Shown in pieces: positions 34,162 to 42,761 of a DNA stretch of 64,000 nt; the stretch's first letter is position 1, and every line of letters starts with the position of its first letter. Origin of the DNA: Glycomyces albidus (GTDB taxonomy: Bacteria; Actinomycetota; Actinomycetes; Mycobacteriales; Micromonosporaceae); NCBI RefSeq assembly GCF_009451885.1, contig NZ_WIAO01000021.1:1-64000 (forward strand), in the 5' to 3' direction. Made by a program: the position numbers and the translations under genes. Below the pieces are notes generated by a model. That model ran no database searches. It was not told the origin of the DNA and saw only the letters and a program-made list of their open reading frames with translations.

Positions 34162-34232
34162 CAAATCATGATTTAAACCGATAAATCTCCCATAAGGGAC
34201 CCCTGGCACAAAAATAGCGCGAGGGTACGACA

Positions 34233-34274
34233 ACGCGGCGGGACCGCGGCCTGGTGGCCGCGGTCCCGCCGCGT
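34233..34274. terminator. bidirectional hairpin terminator
   Basis: A perfect 19-bp stem with a TGGT loop lies between the convergent SDR and RNase J genes, 31 bases past the RNase J stop on its strand. Confidence 0.85.
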
Positions 34275-34304
34275 ACATGAGTCCCACTCAGACTCCCCGG
34301 GCGG

Positions 34305-35996
34305 TCACACCTCGAGGACGTGCGGCACGATCATCGGCCGACGGCGGTAGGTGTCGTTGACCCACTTGCCGACGATGCGCCGGAGGATCTGCTGGAGCTG
34401 GTGCGGGTCGGTGATGCCGTCCTGCGCGGCGCGCTCCATGGCGTCGTCGATCAGCGGCAGGACGCCGTCGAACGCCTTCGGGTCCTCGGAGAAGCCGCGC
34501 GCCGAGACGGTGGGGCCGCCGACGACCTTGCCGTTCTCGGAGTCGATGACGACCGTGGCGGCGATGAAGCCGCCGTCGCCGAGGACGCGGCGCTCGTTGA
34601 GGACCGGCTCGCCGACGTCGCCGACGGAGAGGCCGTCGACGTAGATCAGGTTGTTCGGGATGTGCCCGACCAGGCGAGCGCGCCCGTCGACGAGGTCGAC
34701 GACGTCGCCGTTCTCGATGACGATGACCTGGTCGGCGGGGACGCCGGACTCGATCGCGAGCCGCGCGTGCGCCTGCAGGTGGCGGGCCTCGCCGTGGACC
34801 GGGATCATGTTGGACGGCTTCACGACGTTGAGCACGTACAGCAGCTCGCCCGCCGGGGCGTGGCCGGAGACGTGGACCTTCGCGACGTCCTTGTGGATCA
34901 CCGTGGCGCCGGTGCGCGCGAGGCGGTTGATGACGCCGTAGACCGCGGTCTCGTTGCCGGGCACCAGGGACGACGCGAGGATGACCGTGTCGTCGGGCTC
35001 GACGGTGATGTGCCGGTGGTCGCCGGAGGCCATGCGGCCGAGGGCGCTCATCGGCTCGCCCTGCGATCCGGTCGACATGTAGACGATCTCGTCGTTCGGC
35101 AGGCGCACCGCCTCGTCCATGCTCACGAGCAGGTGGTCGGGGACGTGCATGAGGCCCAGGTCGCGGGCGATCGCCATGTTGCGGACCATCGAGCGGCCCA
35201 CGAACGCGACCTTGCGGCCGTGCGCGTAGGCGGCGTCCATGACCTGCTGGACGCGGTGCACGTGGCTGGCGAAGGACGCGACGATGATGCGGCCCTTGAC
35301 GTCCTCGAAGAGCTTGTCGAGGACGGCGCCGATCTGGCGCTCGGAGGTCACGAAGCCGGGGATCTCGGCGTTCGTGGAGTCCGACAGGAGCAGGTCGACG
35401 CCCTGGTCGCCCAGGCGCGCGAAGCCGGCGAGGTCGGTGATGCGCCCGTCGAGCGGGAGCTGGTCCATCTTGAAGTCGCCGGTGTGGAGCACCAGGCCGG
35501 CCTCGGTGCGGATCGCGACGGCGAGCGCGTCCGGGATGGAATGGTTGACGGCGAGGAACTCGCAGCCGAACGGACCCAGCTGGAGCGTCTCGTTCTCGGC
35601 GACGACGATCCCGGCGGGCTTGATGCGCCGCTCGCGGAGCTTGGCCTCGACGAGGGCGACCGAGAAGCGGGAGCCGACGACGGGGATGTCGTTCTTGTGC
35701 TCGAGCAGGAACGGGATCGCGCCGATGTGGTCCTCGTGGCCGTGGGTGACGACGATGGCCTCGATGTCGTCGAGGCGGTCGAGGATCGGCGTGAAGTCCG
35801 GCAGGATGAGGTCGACGCCGGGCTGGTCGACGTCGGGGAAGAGCACGCCGCAGTCGACGATGAGCAGCCGCCCGTCGTACTCGAAGAGCGTCATGTTGCG
35901 CCCGATGGCGCCGAGGCCGCCGAGCGGGATGACCCGCAGGGCCCCGTCGGGGAGGGCGGCGGGCGCGCCGAGGTTCTTGGGTCGGGTCAGGCCCAT
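34305..35996 (-). CDS. rnj: ribonuclease J
   Basis: A 563-residue beta-CASP metallo-beta-lactamase RNase with 5'-3' exonuclease and endonuclease activity. The zinc motif is THGHEDHIGA; further ligands lie in NHSIPD and HTGDFK; the beta-CASP region contains SDSTNAE and STGSQGEP, with a C-terminal domain ending in VPHVLEV. The ATG at 35996 shares one base with the dapA stop (TGATG), so it is translationally coupled to dapA; a longer open frame upstream is the dapA shadow. The order thyX-dapA-rnj is conserved in actinobacteria. Confidence 0.95.
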   Translation of the reverse strand: MGLTRPKNLGAPAALPDGALRVIPLGGLGAIGRNMTLFEYDGRLLIVDCGVLFPDVDQPGVDLILPDFTPILDRLDDIEAIVVTHGHEDHIGAIPFLLEHKNDIPVVGSRFSVALVEAKLRERRIKPAGIVVAENETLQLGPFGCEFLAVNHSIPDALAVAIRTEAGLVLHTGDFKMDQLPLDGRITDLAGFARLGDQGVDLLLSDSTNAEIPGFVTSERQIGAVLDKLFEDVKGRIIVASFASHVHRVQQVMDAAYAHGRKVAFVGRSMVRNMAIARDLGLMHVPDHLLVSMDEAVRLPNDEIVYMSTGSQGEPMSALGRMASGDHRHITVEPDDTVILASSLVPGNETAVYGVINRLARTGATVIHKDVAKVHVSGHAPAGELLYVLNVVKPSNMIPVHGEARHLQAHARLAIESGVPADQVIVIENGDVVDLVDGRARLVGHIPNNLIYVDGLSVGDVGEPVLNERRVLGDGGFIAATVVIDSENGKVVGGPTVSARGFSEDPKAFDGVLPLIDDAMERAAQDGITDPHQLQQILRRIVGKWVNDTYRRRPMIVPHVLEV

Positions 35997-36889
35997 CAGG
36001 CCTCCTTCAGGTCGGCGAGTCGGGCGGCGATGAGGGCGGAGAGGTCGGTGTCGGCCGGGAGCAGCGGCAGGCGCGGCTCGCCGGCGGGCAGGCCCGCGGA
36101 GGCGAGGCCGGACTTGACCGCGACGACGCCCGGCCCCTGGCCCATGAGGGCGCAGACGGCGGGGAGGATCGCGTCGTTGATCTGGGACGCCTTGGCGGGG
36201 TCGCCGTCGTCGAACGCGTCGAACATGGCGTTGATCTGGCGGCCGAGGAGGTGCGCGACGACGGAGACGACGCCGATCTGCCCGGTGGCGTAGGCGGCGA
36301 GGTTGAGCTCGTCGACGCCGCAGTAGAAGGCGAGGCCGGTGGCGACGCGGACGCGCTGGGCCTTGACGAGGTCGCCGGTGGCGTCCTTCACCGCGATGAT
36401 CCGGTCGTGCTTCGCGAGGCGCTCGTAGGTGTCCTCGGCGATGCCGAGGACCGAGCGCGGCGGGATGTCGTAGAGCATCGCGGGCAGCTCGGTGGCGTCG
36501 GCGATGGCCTCGAAGTGGGCGGCGATGCCGGCCTGGGTGGGCTTGTTGTAGTACGGGGTGACGAGGAGCAGCCCGTGCGCGCCGGCCTTCGCGGCGGCCT
36601 GCGCGAGGTGCACCGAGTGACGGGTGTCGTAGGTGGAGGCGCCGGCGACGATGTGGGCGCGGTCGCCGACGGCGTCGACGACGGTCTCGATGACCTGGGT
36701 CTTCTCTGCGTCGGTGGTGGTGGGCGATTCGCCGGTGGTGCCGTTGAGGACGAGGCCGTCGCAGCCCTGCTCGTCGACGAGGTGGCGCGCGAGGGCCGCC
36801 GTGCCGGGGACGTCGAGCTCCCCTGACGGCGTGAACGGCGTGATCATCGCCGCGAGTGTTCGCCCGAAGGGGCGCGTTGCGTTGCGCAT
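35996..36889 (-). CDS. dapA: 4-hydroxy-tetrahydrodipicolinate synthase
   Basis: A 297-residue TIM-barrel aldolase that condenses pyruvate with aspartate semialdehyde, the first committed step to diaminopimelate and lysine. Motifs present: GTTGESPT, the catalytic Tyr in LYDIPPRS, and the Schiff-base Lys in IAVKDATGD. dapB, the next enzyme of the pathway, lies at 42 kb on the same strand. It is coupled to the RNase J gene downstream. Confidence 0.95.
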   Translation of the reverse strand: MRNATRPFGRTLAAMITPFTPSGELDVPGTAALARHLVDEQGCDGLVLNGTTGESPTTTDAEKTQVIETVVDAVGDRAHIVAGASTYDTRHSVHLAQAAAKAGAHGLLLVTPYYNKPTQAGIAAHFEAIADATELPAMLYDIPPRSVLGIAEDTYERLAKHDRIIAVKDATGDLVKAQRVRVATGLAFYCGVDELNLAAYATGQIGVVSVVAHLLGRQINAMFDAFDDGDPAKASQINDAILPAVCALMGQGPGVVAVKSGLASAGLPAGEPRLPLLPADTDLSALIAARLADLKEA

Positions 36890-37044
36890 CTGCTTTCACC
36901 AATGCTGATTCCGGCGGCGGGGGCGCCTGCGCCCGGCCGCTCGCTTCGTATAACTGTCTCAAGTTTCGTGCGCCCGCGGCTGCGAACCGGTCCGCGCGGA
37001 TCGGGGACCGCGTCCGGCGGCTGCGGGCGGTGCGCCTGGCGGCT

Positions 37045-37797
37045 CTACCCCTCGGTGACGTAGGGGCTGGAGGCGACCTCGGTGCCGTCGTCGAGCTTCG
37101 TGATCCGGAAGTCGGCGAAGACGTTCGCGGCCTTGTCCTGGAGCTGCTTGAGGCATTCGACTGCCAGCGCCCGGATCTCGACGTCGGCGTGCTCGGAAGC
37201 GCGCATGGCGATGAAGTGGCGCCAGGCGCGGTAGTTGCCGGTCACGACGATGCGGGTCTCGGTGGCGTTGGGGAGTACCGATCGCGCCGCTTGGCGCGCC
37301 TGCTTTCGGCGCAGCGTGGGGTTGGCGATGTCGGCGAACTTCTTCTCGAGTCCTTCGAGGAGGTCGTTGTAGGCGCTTTGGGCGGCGTCGGCCGCGGCGA
37401 GGAAGCGCTGGTGGAGTTCGGGGTCGGCGGCGATCACTTCGGGCTCGACCATGTGCGCGTCGCGCTCGGGGACGTAGCGCTGCGAGAGCTGGGAGTACGA
37501 GAAGTGGCGGTGGCGGATCAGCTCGTGGGTGAGGGAGCGGGAGATGCCGCTGATGTAGAAGCTGACGGTGCCGTGCTCGAGGACCGAGAGGTGTCCGACT
37601 TGGAGGATGTGGTCGAGGTAACCGGCGTTGGTGGCGGTCTTGGGGTTGGGCTTGGTCCAGGACTGGTAGCAGGCGCGGCCGGCGAATTCGGCGAGGGCCT
37701 GGCCGCCGTCGGCGTCGGTCTCCCAGGGGACGTCGGGCGGGGCCTCGAAGTGCGTCCAGGCGATGAGTCGGACGTCCATCGGTACGATCTCGGGCAT
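37045..37797 (-). CDS. thyX: flavin-dependent thymidylate synthase
   Basis: A 250-residue FAD-dependent enzyme making dTMP from dUMP. The ThyX signature RHRxxSxxxxSxR is present as [13 protein letters not shown], with [15 protein letters not shown] upstream of it and the substrate-binding [13 protein letters not shown]. It is encoded 155 bases upstream of dapA on the same strand. No thyA is visible in the window. Confidence 0.95.
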   Translation of the reverse strand: MPEIVPMDVRLIAWTHFEAPPDVPWETDADGGQALAEFAGRACYQSWTKPNPKTATNAGYLDHILQVGHLSVLEHGTVSFYISGISRSLTHELIRHRHFSYSQLSQRYVPERDAHMVEPEVIAADPELHQRFLAAADAAQSAYNDLLEGLEKKFADIANPTLRRKQARQAARSVLPNATETRIVVTGNYRAWRHFIAMRASEHADVEIRALAVECLKQLQDKAANVFADFRITKLDDGTEVASSPYVTEG

Positions 37798-37966
37798 CCC
37801 CGCTCCCCCTCGTTTCGTGTCTGGTGCCTGTTACTGCTGGTTCTCGACTCCCTGAGGGTACTCGGCGGGCGAGTGTGTCCCTGCACGCGCCCGGCTGCGC
37901 GAGGGGATCGCGTGTTCTTGATGGGGCGGGCGTGGCGGGCGCCGCGCTTCGGCTCCAGCGCGCCGC

Positions 37967-38002
37967 TTGACAGACGTCAGAAATGATGTCATGATGGTGT
38001 CA
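37967..38002 (+). promoter_or_regulatory. promoter with three GTCA half-sites; apparently leaderless mRNA
   Basis: TTGACA at 37967-37972, a 17-base spacer and CATGAT at 37990-37995 form a near-consensus sigma-70 promoter. The start point predicted seven bases on is the A of the ATG at 38002. ACGTCA (37974), ATGTCA (37986) and GTGTCA (37997) recur at 12- and 11-base intervals across spacer, -10 and start codon, as expected for sites bound by an RHH protein. Confidence 0.55.
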
Positions 38003-38493
38003 TGGACTTGACGCCGTATATCGAATCGCTCCGCCGGAGCCTCACCGCCGCCGCCGCGCCGGGCGGGGAGGACGCCGCGCGGACCGCGGAACTGCTGTCG
38101 GAAGCGCTCGACGCCGGTGCGCGCCTGGCGCTCATGGAGGCCCTCTCCGAGGCCGCCGCCGAGATCACCGCCGGGCTCGACCAGGCGGGCTCTTCGGCGT
38201 CGGTCGACTTGCGGGTGCGCGGCAAGGAGGTCGACCTGCGCGTCAGTGGCGGCGAGACCGCCGAGGCCGCGCCGCCGCCGGCCCCGCCGGTGGACGACGA
38301 CGTCGCCCGGATCACGCTGCGCCTGCCGGAGTCGCTCAAGGAGGACGTGGAACGCACGGCCTCCAAGGACGGCCTCTCGGTCAACGCCTGGCTGGTCCGC
38401 GCGATCAACAACGCGGTCCACGCCTCGCGCACCTCGGGCCAGCCCGCCGGCGCGAAGTACAGCCAGCGCATCACCGGCTACGCCCGGGCTTAG
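38002..38493 (+). CDS. ribbon-helix-helix (HicB-like) DNA-binding protein
   Basis: A 163-residue protein with an N-terminal helical region (about 1-60), a short strand pair (SVDLRVRGKEVDLRVSGG), an acidic/Pro linker and a C-terminal RHH domain, ITLRLPESLKEDVERTA followed by GLSVNAWLVRAINNAV. That domain resembles HicB/Arc DNA-binding modules. It probably represses its own promoter, whose repeats overlap the -10 site. No HicA-type toxin is next to it; the partner gene 11 bases on encodes a DUF4097 protein, so a classic toxin-antitoxin role is doubtful. Confidence 0.75.
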   Translation: MDLTPYIESLRRSLTAAAAPGGEDAARTAELLSEALDAGARLALMEALSEAAAEITAGLDQAGSSASVDLRVRGKEVDLRVSGGETAEAAPPPAPPVDDDVARITLRLPESLKEDVERTASKDGLSVNAWLVRAINNAVHASRTSGQPAGAKYSQRITGYARA

Positions 38494-38504
38494 GAGCACC
38501 AAGG

Positions 38505-39326
38505 ATGAACGAGTACACCGAATTCACCCACGACGGCCCGGTCACGGCGGCGATCACCCTCGCCGACGGCTCGGTCACCGTCACCGCCCACGAGCTGGAC
38601 ACCGTGCTCGTGGAGATCAAGCCCGCGCAGCGCCGCACCGAGGGCGACTCGGACGCGGCCGACCTCGCGAGCGTGTCGTTCGAGAACGGCCACCTGCGCG
38701 TGGTGGCGCCCGAGAAGCCGCAGAACTGGTTCTTCCGCAAGGAGATCGGCGTGCACCTCTCGGTCCGGCTGCCGGTCCGCTCGGAGGTGTCGGTCAAGAC
38801 GACGTCGGCGCCGATCAGCCTCCACGGCAAGCTCGGCGCGGTCTCGATCAACACGGTCGCCGGGTCGGCGACCGTGGAGAGCGCGACGAGCGTGCGGGCG
38901 AACACCGTGTCGGGTTCGATCAGCGTCATCGACGCGATCGAGGACTTCCGCGCGAACACCGCTTCGGGCCAGGTCCGGGCCGACCACGTCGGCGGGGACT
39001 TCTCCGCGAAGACGGTGGCGGGCTCGATCACGGCCGAGCGGCTCGACTCGAACGCGAACGTGAACACCCTCTCGGGCGGCATCGAGCTCGGGGCGCTGCG
39101 CTCCGGCTCGGTCAAGGCGAACACGGTCTCGGGGCGCATCAGCCTCGGCGTGGTCCCCGGCACCGACCTCTGGGTGGACCTGGACGCGAAGGCGGGCTCG
39201 GTGACCTCCGAGCTGGCCACCGGCGACACCTCGCCGGCGCCGTCGACCGACGGCACGAGCCTGGAGGTGCGGGCGCGATCGGTGTCGGGCGACATCTACC
39301 TGCACCGTGCGAGCGCGTTCGCTTAA
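38505..39326 (+). CDS. DUF4097 beta-strand-repeat protein
   Basis: A 273-residue protein without signal peptide or membrane helix. It is a right-handed beta-helix type of repeat: successive units with wording such as VKTTSAPISLHGKLG, INTVAGSATVESATS, ANTVSGSISVIDAIE, ANTASGQVRADHV, AKTVAGSITAERL and ANTVSGRISLGVV at about 20-residue spacing. AGGA precedes the ATG. Co-transcribed with the RHH gene. DUF4097 proteins resemble bactofilin-like adhesin/scaffold folds; no function is established. The RHH-DUF4097 pair is recurrent in actinobacteria as far as I recall. Confidence 0.8.
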   Translation: MNEYTEFTHDGPVTAAITLADGSVTVTAHELDTVLVEIKPAQRRTEGDSDAADLASVSFENGHLRVVAPEKPQNWFFRKEIGVHLSVRLPVRSEVSVKTTSAPISLHGKLGAVSINTVAGSATVESATSVRANTVSGSISVIDAIEDFRANTASGQVRADHVGGDFSAKTVAGSITAERLDSNANVNTLSGGIELGALRSGSVKANTVSGRISLGVVPGTDLWVDLDAKAGSVTSELATGDTSPAPSTDGTSLEVRARSVSGDIYLHRASAFA

Positions 39327-39353
39327 GACTTCATTCCAACACCCACAATGCGT

Positions 39354-39377
39354 GCCCGGTCGCCTCGGCGGCCGGGC
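39354..39377. terminator. hairpin between convergent DUF4097 and DUF2752 genes
   Basis: GCCCGGTCGCC pairs with GGCGGCCGGGC (one G-U) around a short loop in the 68-base gap between the two stop codons. Confidence 0.5.
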
Positions 39378-39394
39378 CGCTTCGTGTCCCGATC

Positions 39395-39904
39395 TCACAC
39401 GTAGAAGAACGTGAACGGCTCCCACGGGAGGTTCCGCAGGACGGTGAACGCGGCCCACGCGGCGAGGAACGCGGTGAGCAGCCCGGGGGTGAGGTGGAAC
39501 GTGGGGAGCCGCCAGGTGCGCTTCGGGAAGATCCGCGGCAGGGCCCACGCGAGGTACATCCAGGCCAGGAACGGGGCGGCGAACACGGCCATGACGTGGT
39601 GGCGCGCGGCCTCGGGCAGGTTCAGGGTGATCACGTAGTAGAAGGCGCGGGTCCCACCGCAGCCGGGGCAGTCGAAGCCGGTGGCGAGCTTGAACAGGCA
39701 GGTCGTCTGGCCGGTGTTGTCGGTCGGGTCGGTGGCGGCCACGCCGGCGGCCGCTGCCGCGAAGCACGAGAGGATCGCGAGCGGCGCGAACCAGGGCCGC
39801 ACGACGACGTCGGTCACCCAGCGCTTGACCGGGTTGCCGCGCCTGCGCGGCGCCCGCCCGGGTTCCGGCCGCGACTCCAGGGTCACCTCATCGACTGCGC
39901 ACAC
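39395..39904 (-). CDS. DUF2752 membrane protein
   Basis: A 169-residue integral membrane protein with three or four helices. The family signature CPGCGGTRAF, with two cysteines four residues apart preceded by another in TTCLFKLATGFDC, lies in the middle. The N-terminal ~25 residues are basic and Pro-rich. DUF2752 proteins are widespread and uncharacterised; the Cys motif could bind metal or be redox-active, which is a guess. Confidence 0.8.
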   Translation of the reverse strand: MCAVDEVTLESRPEPGRAPRRRGNPVKRWVTDVVVRPWFAPLAILSCFAAAAAGVAATDPTDNTGQTTCLFKLATGFDCPGCGGTRAFYYVITLNLPEAARHHVMAVFAAPFLAWMYLAWALPRIFPKRTWRLPTFHLTPGLLTAFLAAWAAFTVLRNLPWEPFTFFYV

Positions 39905-40150
39905 AAGCCCTCCTCACCGAACAGCCTAGCGGGCGGCGGGCGGTCGCCGGGCACGGCGAGAGCCGCGAGGTCCCGTCCGCCGGGCCCGGTCCTCTACGGT
40001 GGCATGGAGGTGCGACAGGGCCGCCGGCCGGTGTCCGAGACGGCGGGAGCGGGCGCACCGGTCGGGGCCGGCACCTCCGGAGCCGACAAATCGCCGCCTC
40101 GCGGGGGCGAAAGCGCTGATTCGTCCGATTCGCGGGCTTAGGCTCGGACC
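39905..40150 (+). other. intergenic leader region of the LppM-like gene
   Basis: A 246-base gap. GGAGGTGC at 40006-40013 is complementary to GCACCTCC at 40071-40078, with further G/C-rich inverted repeats between, so a folded RNA is possible. A 45-codon frame (ATG 40004 to TAG 40141) lies here with GGTGGC upstream; its Gly/Ser/Arg-rich product matches nothing I know. Evidence for either is weak. Confidence 0.3.
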
Positions 40151-40852
40151 ATGCTGGGAGAACATGCGCGCCGGGTGCTCGCGGCCGCCGGAGCGGTCGG
40201 GCTGCTGGTCGCGGCCTCCGGTTGCGTCCGGCTCGACCTCGGCCTCGAAGTCCGCTCCGACGACACGGTCGGCGGGGAGTTCACCGCGGCCTGGAGCCGC
40301 GACTTCCTGGAGCAGGCCGAGGAGCAGGGCCTCGACCGGGCCGAGCTCGACGCGTTCATGGACGCGCTCCTCGACGGCGTCCCCGGCGGGAAGCGGACCC
40401 CATTCGACGAGGGCGGCTTCGTCGGGGAGACCGCGACGTTCACGGACCGGCCGCTGTCGGAGTTCGCCGAGTTCGGCGGCGACGAATGGGGCTACCTGCG
40501 CATCGCCCACGAAGACCGCGAGTACGGCCTCGAAGGCTACTGGGACCTGCGCGCGGCCGGGTTCATCGACCCGGAGTCGTTCGAGGACGCGGAGATCCTC
40601 ATCAGCGTGAACTTCCCCGCCCGGGTCACCGACCACAACGGCGAGCTCGACGGCCGCACCGTCACCTGGACCATGGTCCCCGGCGAGGAGTACGACCTGC
40701 GGGCGACCGCGGTCGAGAACGACGGCCGGGCGTTCCTCGTCGCGGGCATCGCCTCGCTCGTCGTCATCGCCGGTCTGCTGTGGCTGGTGCAGTGGCGCGC
40801 ACTGCGGAAGTACTCCACCGGCGAGCGCCGTTACTTCGCGCACAAACCGTAG
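40151..40852 (+). CDS. LppM-like lipoprotein with C-terminal membrane helix
   Basis: A 233-residue exported protein. The signal ends in a good lipobox (LVAASGC, Cys25). The mature region begins with the LppM-type pattern (RLDLGLEVRSDDTVGGEF), is acidic, and ends with a membrane helix (about 197-215) and a basic tail. Dual anchoring by lipid and helix is typical of this group. M. tuberculosis LppM affects phagosome maturation, but that role cannot be carried over to an unknown actinobacterium. Confidence 0.72.
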   Translation: MLGEHARRVLAAAGAVGLLVAASGCVRLDLGLEVRSDDTVGGEFTAAWSRDFLEQAEEQGLDRAELDAFMDALLDGVPGGKRTPFDEGGFVGETATFTDRPLSEFAEFGGDEWGYLRIAHEDREYGLEGYWDLRAAGFIDPESFEDAEILISVNFPARVTDHNGELDGRTVTWTMVPGEEYDLRATAVENDGRAFLVAGIASLVVIAGLLWLVQWRALRKYSTGERRYFAHKP

Positions 40853-40947
40853 TCCCCACGTGCACGGCCCGTATTCTGGGAACCCTTCGCTGATCACGGT
40901 CCGGTAACGCACGCCCTGCCGGACGATGCCGCGCGGAAGGGGGACGG

Positions 40948-41799
40948 GTGACTCAGTACCAATCGAAGAGCAAGGGCCACAAGGACAAAGACCCGAACCT
41001 GGAGCTGAGCGTCGGACAGGTGCTGGCCGCCGCCGGCGCGACCGTCCTCGGCGCGGTCCTCGCGAAGCTCCTCAACCTCTGGGGCACGATCCCCGGCACG
41101 GCGTTCCTCAGCGTCTTCTCGGCGATCGGCTCGGTCCTCATCCTCCGGGCCATCCGCCGCACCGGCGACCGCGTCAAGGCCCAGATCCAGGCCATGGCCC
41201 CGCGCGGCCCCGCCCGCGGCACCGCGGTCACCGTCGAGCTCGACCCGAACGGCACCGGCGACCCCGGCGAGGCGAGGGCCACCGCGAAACTCCCCGGCGA
41301 GGCCGTCGCCGACGCCGCAGCAGACTCGCAGGGCACAGACGAGCAGGGCGACGAGACGACCGCCGCGATCCCCGCCCCCGAACCGGAGACGCACGTCGCG
41401 AAATCGGCCTCCGGCAAGCGGACCCTGCTGGCGATCCTCGTCTCCAGCGTCCTCGTCTTCGGCCTCACCGTCGGCACGCTCTACGCCTTCGGCGCGCTCA
41501 CCGGCGACCCCGAGCGGCTCATCACCACCGTCCCGGACTCGACCACGACGGTGATCGTCGAGAGCCCGGCCGAGGACGGCACGACCGCCGAGGAGTCACC
41601 GAGCGAATCGCCCTCGCCGAGCGCGTCCCCGTCCGAGACGCCCAGCGCGAGCGCCTCCCCCAGCGAGTCGCCGTCGGCGTCCGAGACGCCGAGCGAGAGC
41701 CCGTCGGCCGACACCGGCCAGGGCGGCACCGCGACCACACCCGCACCTGAGACGCAGGACGAGACCAGCCCCGCCCCCGAGAGCACGACCGCCGGCTGA
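40948..41799 (+). CDS. membrane protein with Ser/Pro/Glu-rich extracytoplasmic tail
   Basis: A 283-residue protein started by GTG with GGAAGGGGGA before it. A Lys-rich N-terminus precedes two hydrophobic segments (about 24-45 and 52-70), then a charged, Ala-rich cytoplasmic stretch, another helix (about 152-175) and a tail made of repeated Ser-Pro-Ser-(Glu/Ala) units (about 200-260). The tail looks like a wall-spanning linker. No known family. Confidence 0.62.
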   Translation: MTQYQSKSKGHKDKDPNLELSVGQVLAAAGATVLGAVLAKLLNLWGTIPGTAFLSVFSAIGSVLILRAIRRTGDRVKAQIQAMAPRGPARGTAVTVELDPNGTGDPGEARATAKLPGEAVADAAADSQGTDEQGDETTAAIPAPEPETHVAKSASGKRTLLAILVSSVLVFGLTVGTLYAFGALTGDPERLITTVPDSTTTVIVESPAEDGTTAEESPSESPSPSASPSETPSASASPSESPSASETPSESPSADTGQGGTATTPAPETQDETSPAPESTTAG

Positions 41800-41850
41800 C
41801 CCGAAAGCCGGCCGGCGGTGTCGCGGACAGTCGGTCGAGGAGACCGGAGA

Positions 41851-41871
41851 GACCCGGTCGACAACCGGGTC
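41851..41871 (+). terminator. small hairpin after the Ser/Pro-tailed protein gene
   Basis: GACCCGGT and ACCGGGTC form a perfect 8-bp stem with a five-base loop, 52 bases past the stop codon. A modest candidate; other inverted repeats lie nearby in this 227-base convergent gap. Confidence 0.4.
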
Positions 41872-42026
41872 GAGAAGGCTCCTTGAGAAGCTCCTGGTTG
41901 ACCGGATCGCCCAGCACACCCGTCTACGCCCGGCTCACCGGCGCCGACCGTGAATTCGCGGCGCGCATCGCAACCCGGAGCCCCTGAAGCGATGTCCCTC
42001 AGTGCAAAGCCCCTGAGCGCACGGAC

Positions 42027-42761
42027 TCAGTCGAGGAGGTCGTCGATCCCGACGGTCAGTCCCGGCCGCTTCACGACCTCGCGGACCGCGAGCAGGACGC
42101 CCGGCATGAACGACTCCCGGTCGAGCGAGTCGTGCGCGATGACGAACCGCTCGCCGGGGCCGCCGAAGCGGACCTCCTGGCTCGCGACGTACCCGGCCGA
42201 GCGGATCGCGTGGATGTGCACGCCCTCCACGTCGGCGCCGCGGGCGCCGTGCGGGTCCGTCTCGGTCGCGTCCGGCATCCCGTCCAGCCCGGCGTCGGCG
42301 CGCGCCGCGGCGATGAGCCGCGCCGTGTGCACGGCCGTGCCCGAGGGCGCGTCGACCTTGCGCGGATGGTGCGCCTCGATGATCTCCGCCGAGTCGAAGT
42401 GCTTGGCGGCCTTCGCGGCGAACTGCATCATCAGCACCGCGCCGATCCCGAAGTTCGGCGCGATCACCGAACCGACCTCGGGGTCGGACGCGAGGATGTC
42501 GCGGGCCGCCTCGAGCCGCTTCGCGTCGAACCCGGAGACGCCCACGACCGTGTGGATCCCGCGGTCGGTGCACCACGCCAGGTTCTCCATGACGACGTCC
42601 GGCAGCGTGAAGTCCACGACCACGTCGACGCCCGCGACCTTCTCGAGCGGCTCGTCGCGGCCCACGGTCGCGGCCAGCTCCAGGTCGTCGGCGGCGTCGA
42701 CCGCCTCGCACACCGCCCGGCCCATGCGGCCCCGGGCGCCGAGCACCCCCACCTTGATCAT
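42027..42761 (-). CDS. dapB: 4-hydroxy-tetrahydrodipicolinate reductase
   Basis: A 244-residue NAD(P)H-dependent enzyme, the step after DapA in diaminopimelate/lysine synthesis. The cofactor motif is VGVLGARGRMGRAV at the N-terminus, and the substrate-binding/catalytic motif is EAHHPRKVDAPSGTA. Its ATG overlaps the TGA of the upstream M16 peptidase gene as ATGA, so it is translationally coupled. The longer frame running upstream is a shadow of the peptidase gene. Confidence 0.95.
   Translation of the reverse strand: MIKVGVLGARGRMGRAVCEAVDAADDLELAATVGRDEPLEKVAGVDVVVDFTLPDVVMENLAWCTDRGIHTVVGVSGFDAKRLEAARDILASDPEVGSVIAPNFGIGAVLMMQFAAKAAKHFDSAEIIEAHHPRKVDAPSGTAVHTARLIAAARADAGLDGMPDATETDPHGARGADVEGVHIHAIRSAGYVASQEVRFGGPGERFVIAHDSLDRESFMPGVLLAVREVVKRPGLTVGIDDLLD

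Noticed and set aside
34305-36962. A longer RNase J protein with about 320 extra N-terminal residues
   Set aside because: The extension is the out-of-frame shadow of dapA; the RNase J family N-terminus begins at the ATG coupled to the dapA stop.
38002-38493. HicAB toxin-antitoxin system
   Set aside because: The RHH protein resembles HicB only in its DNA-binding part, and no HicA-like small double-stranded-RNA-binding-fold toxin is encoded on either side.
38117-40141. A 674-codon plus-strand frame across the RHH, DUF4097 and DUF2752 genes
   Set aside because: Its composition (Arg/Pro/Ala low complexity) is that of a shadow frame, and three well-supported genes occupy the same DNA.
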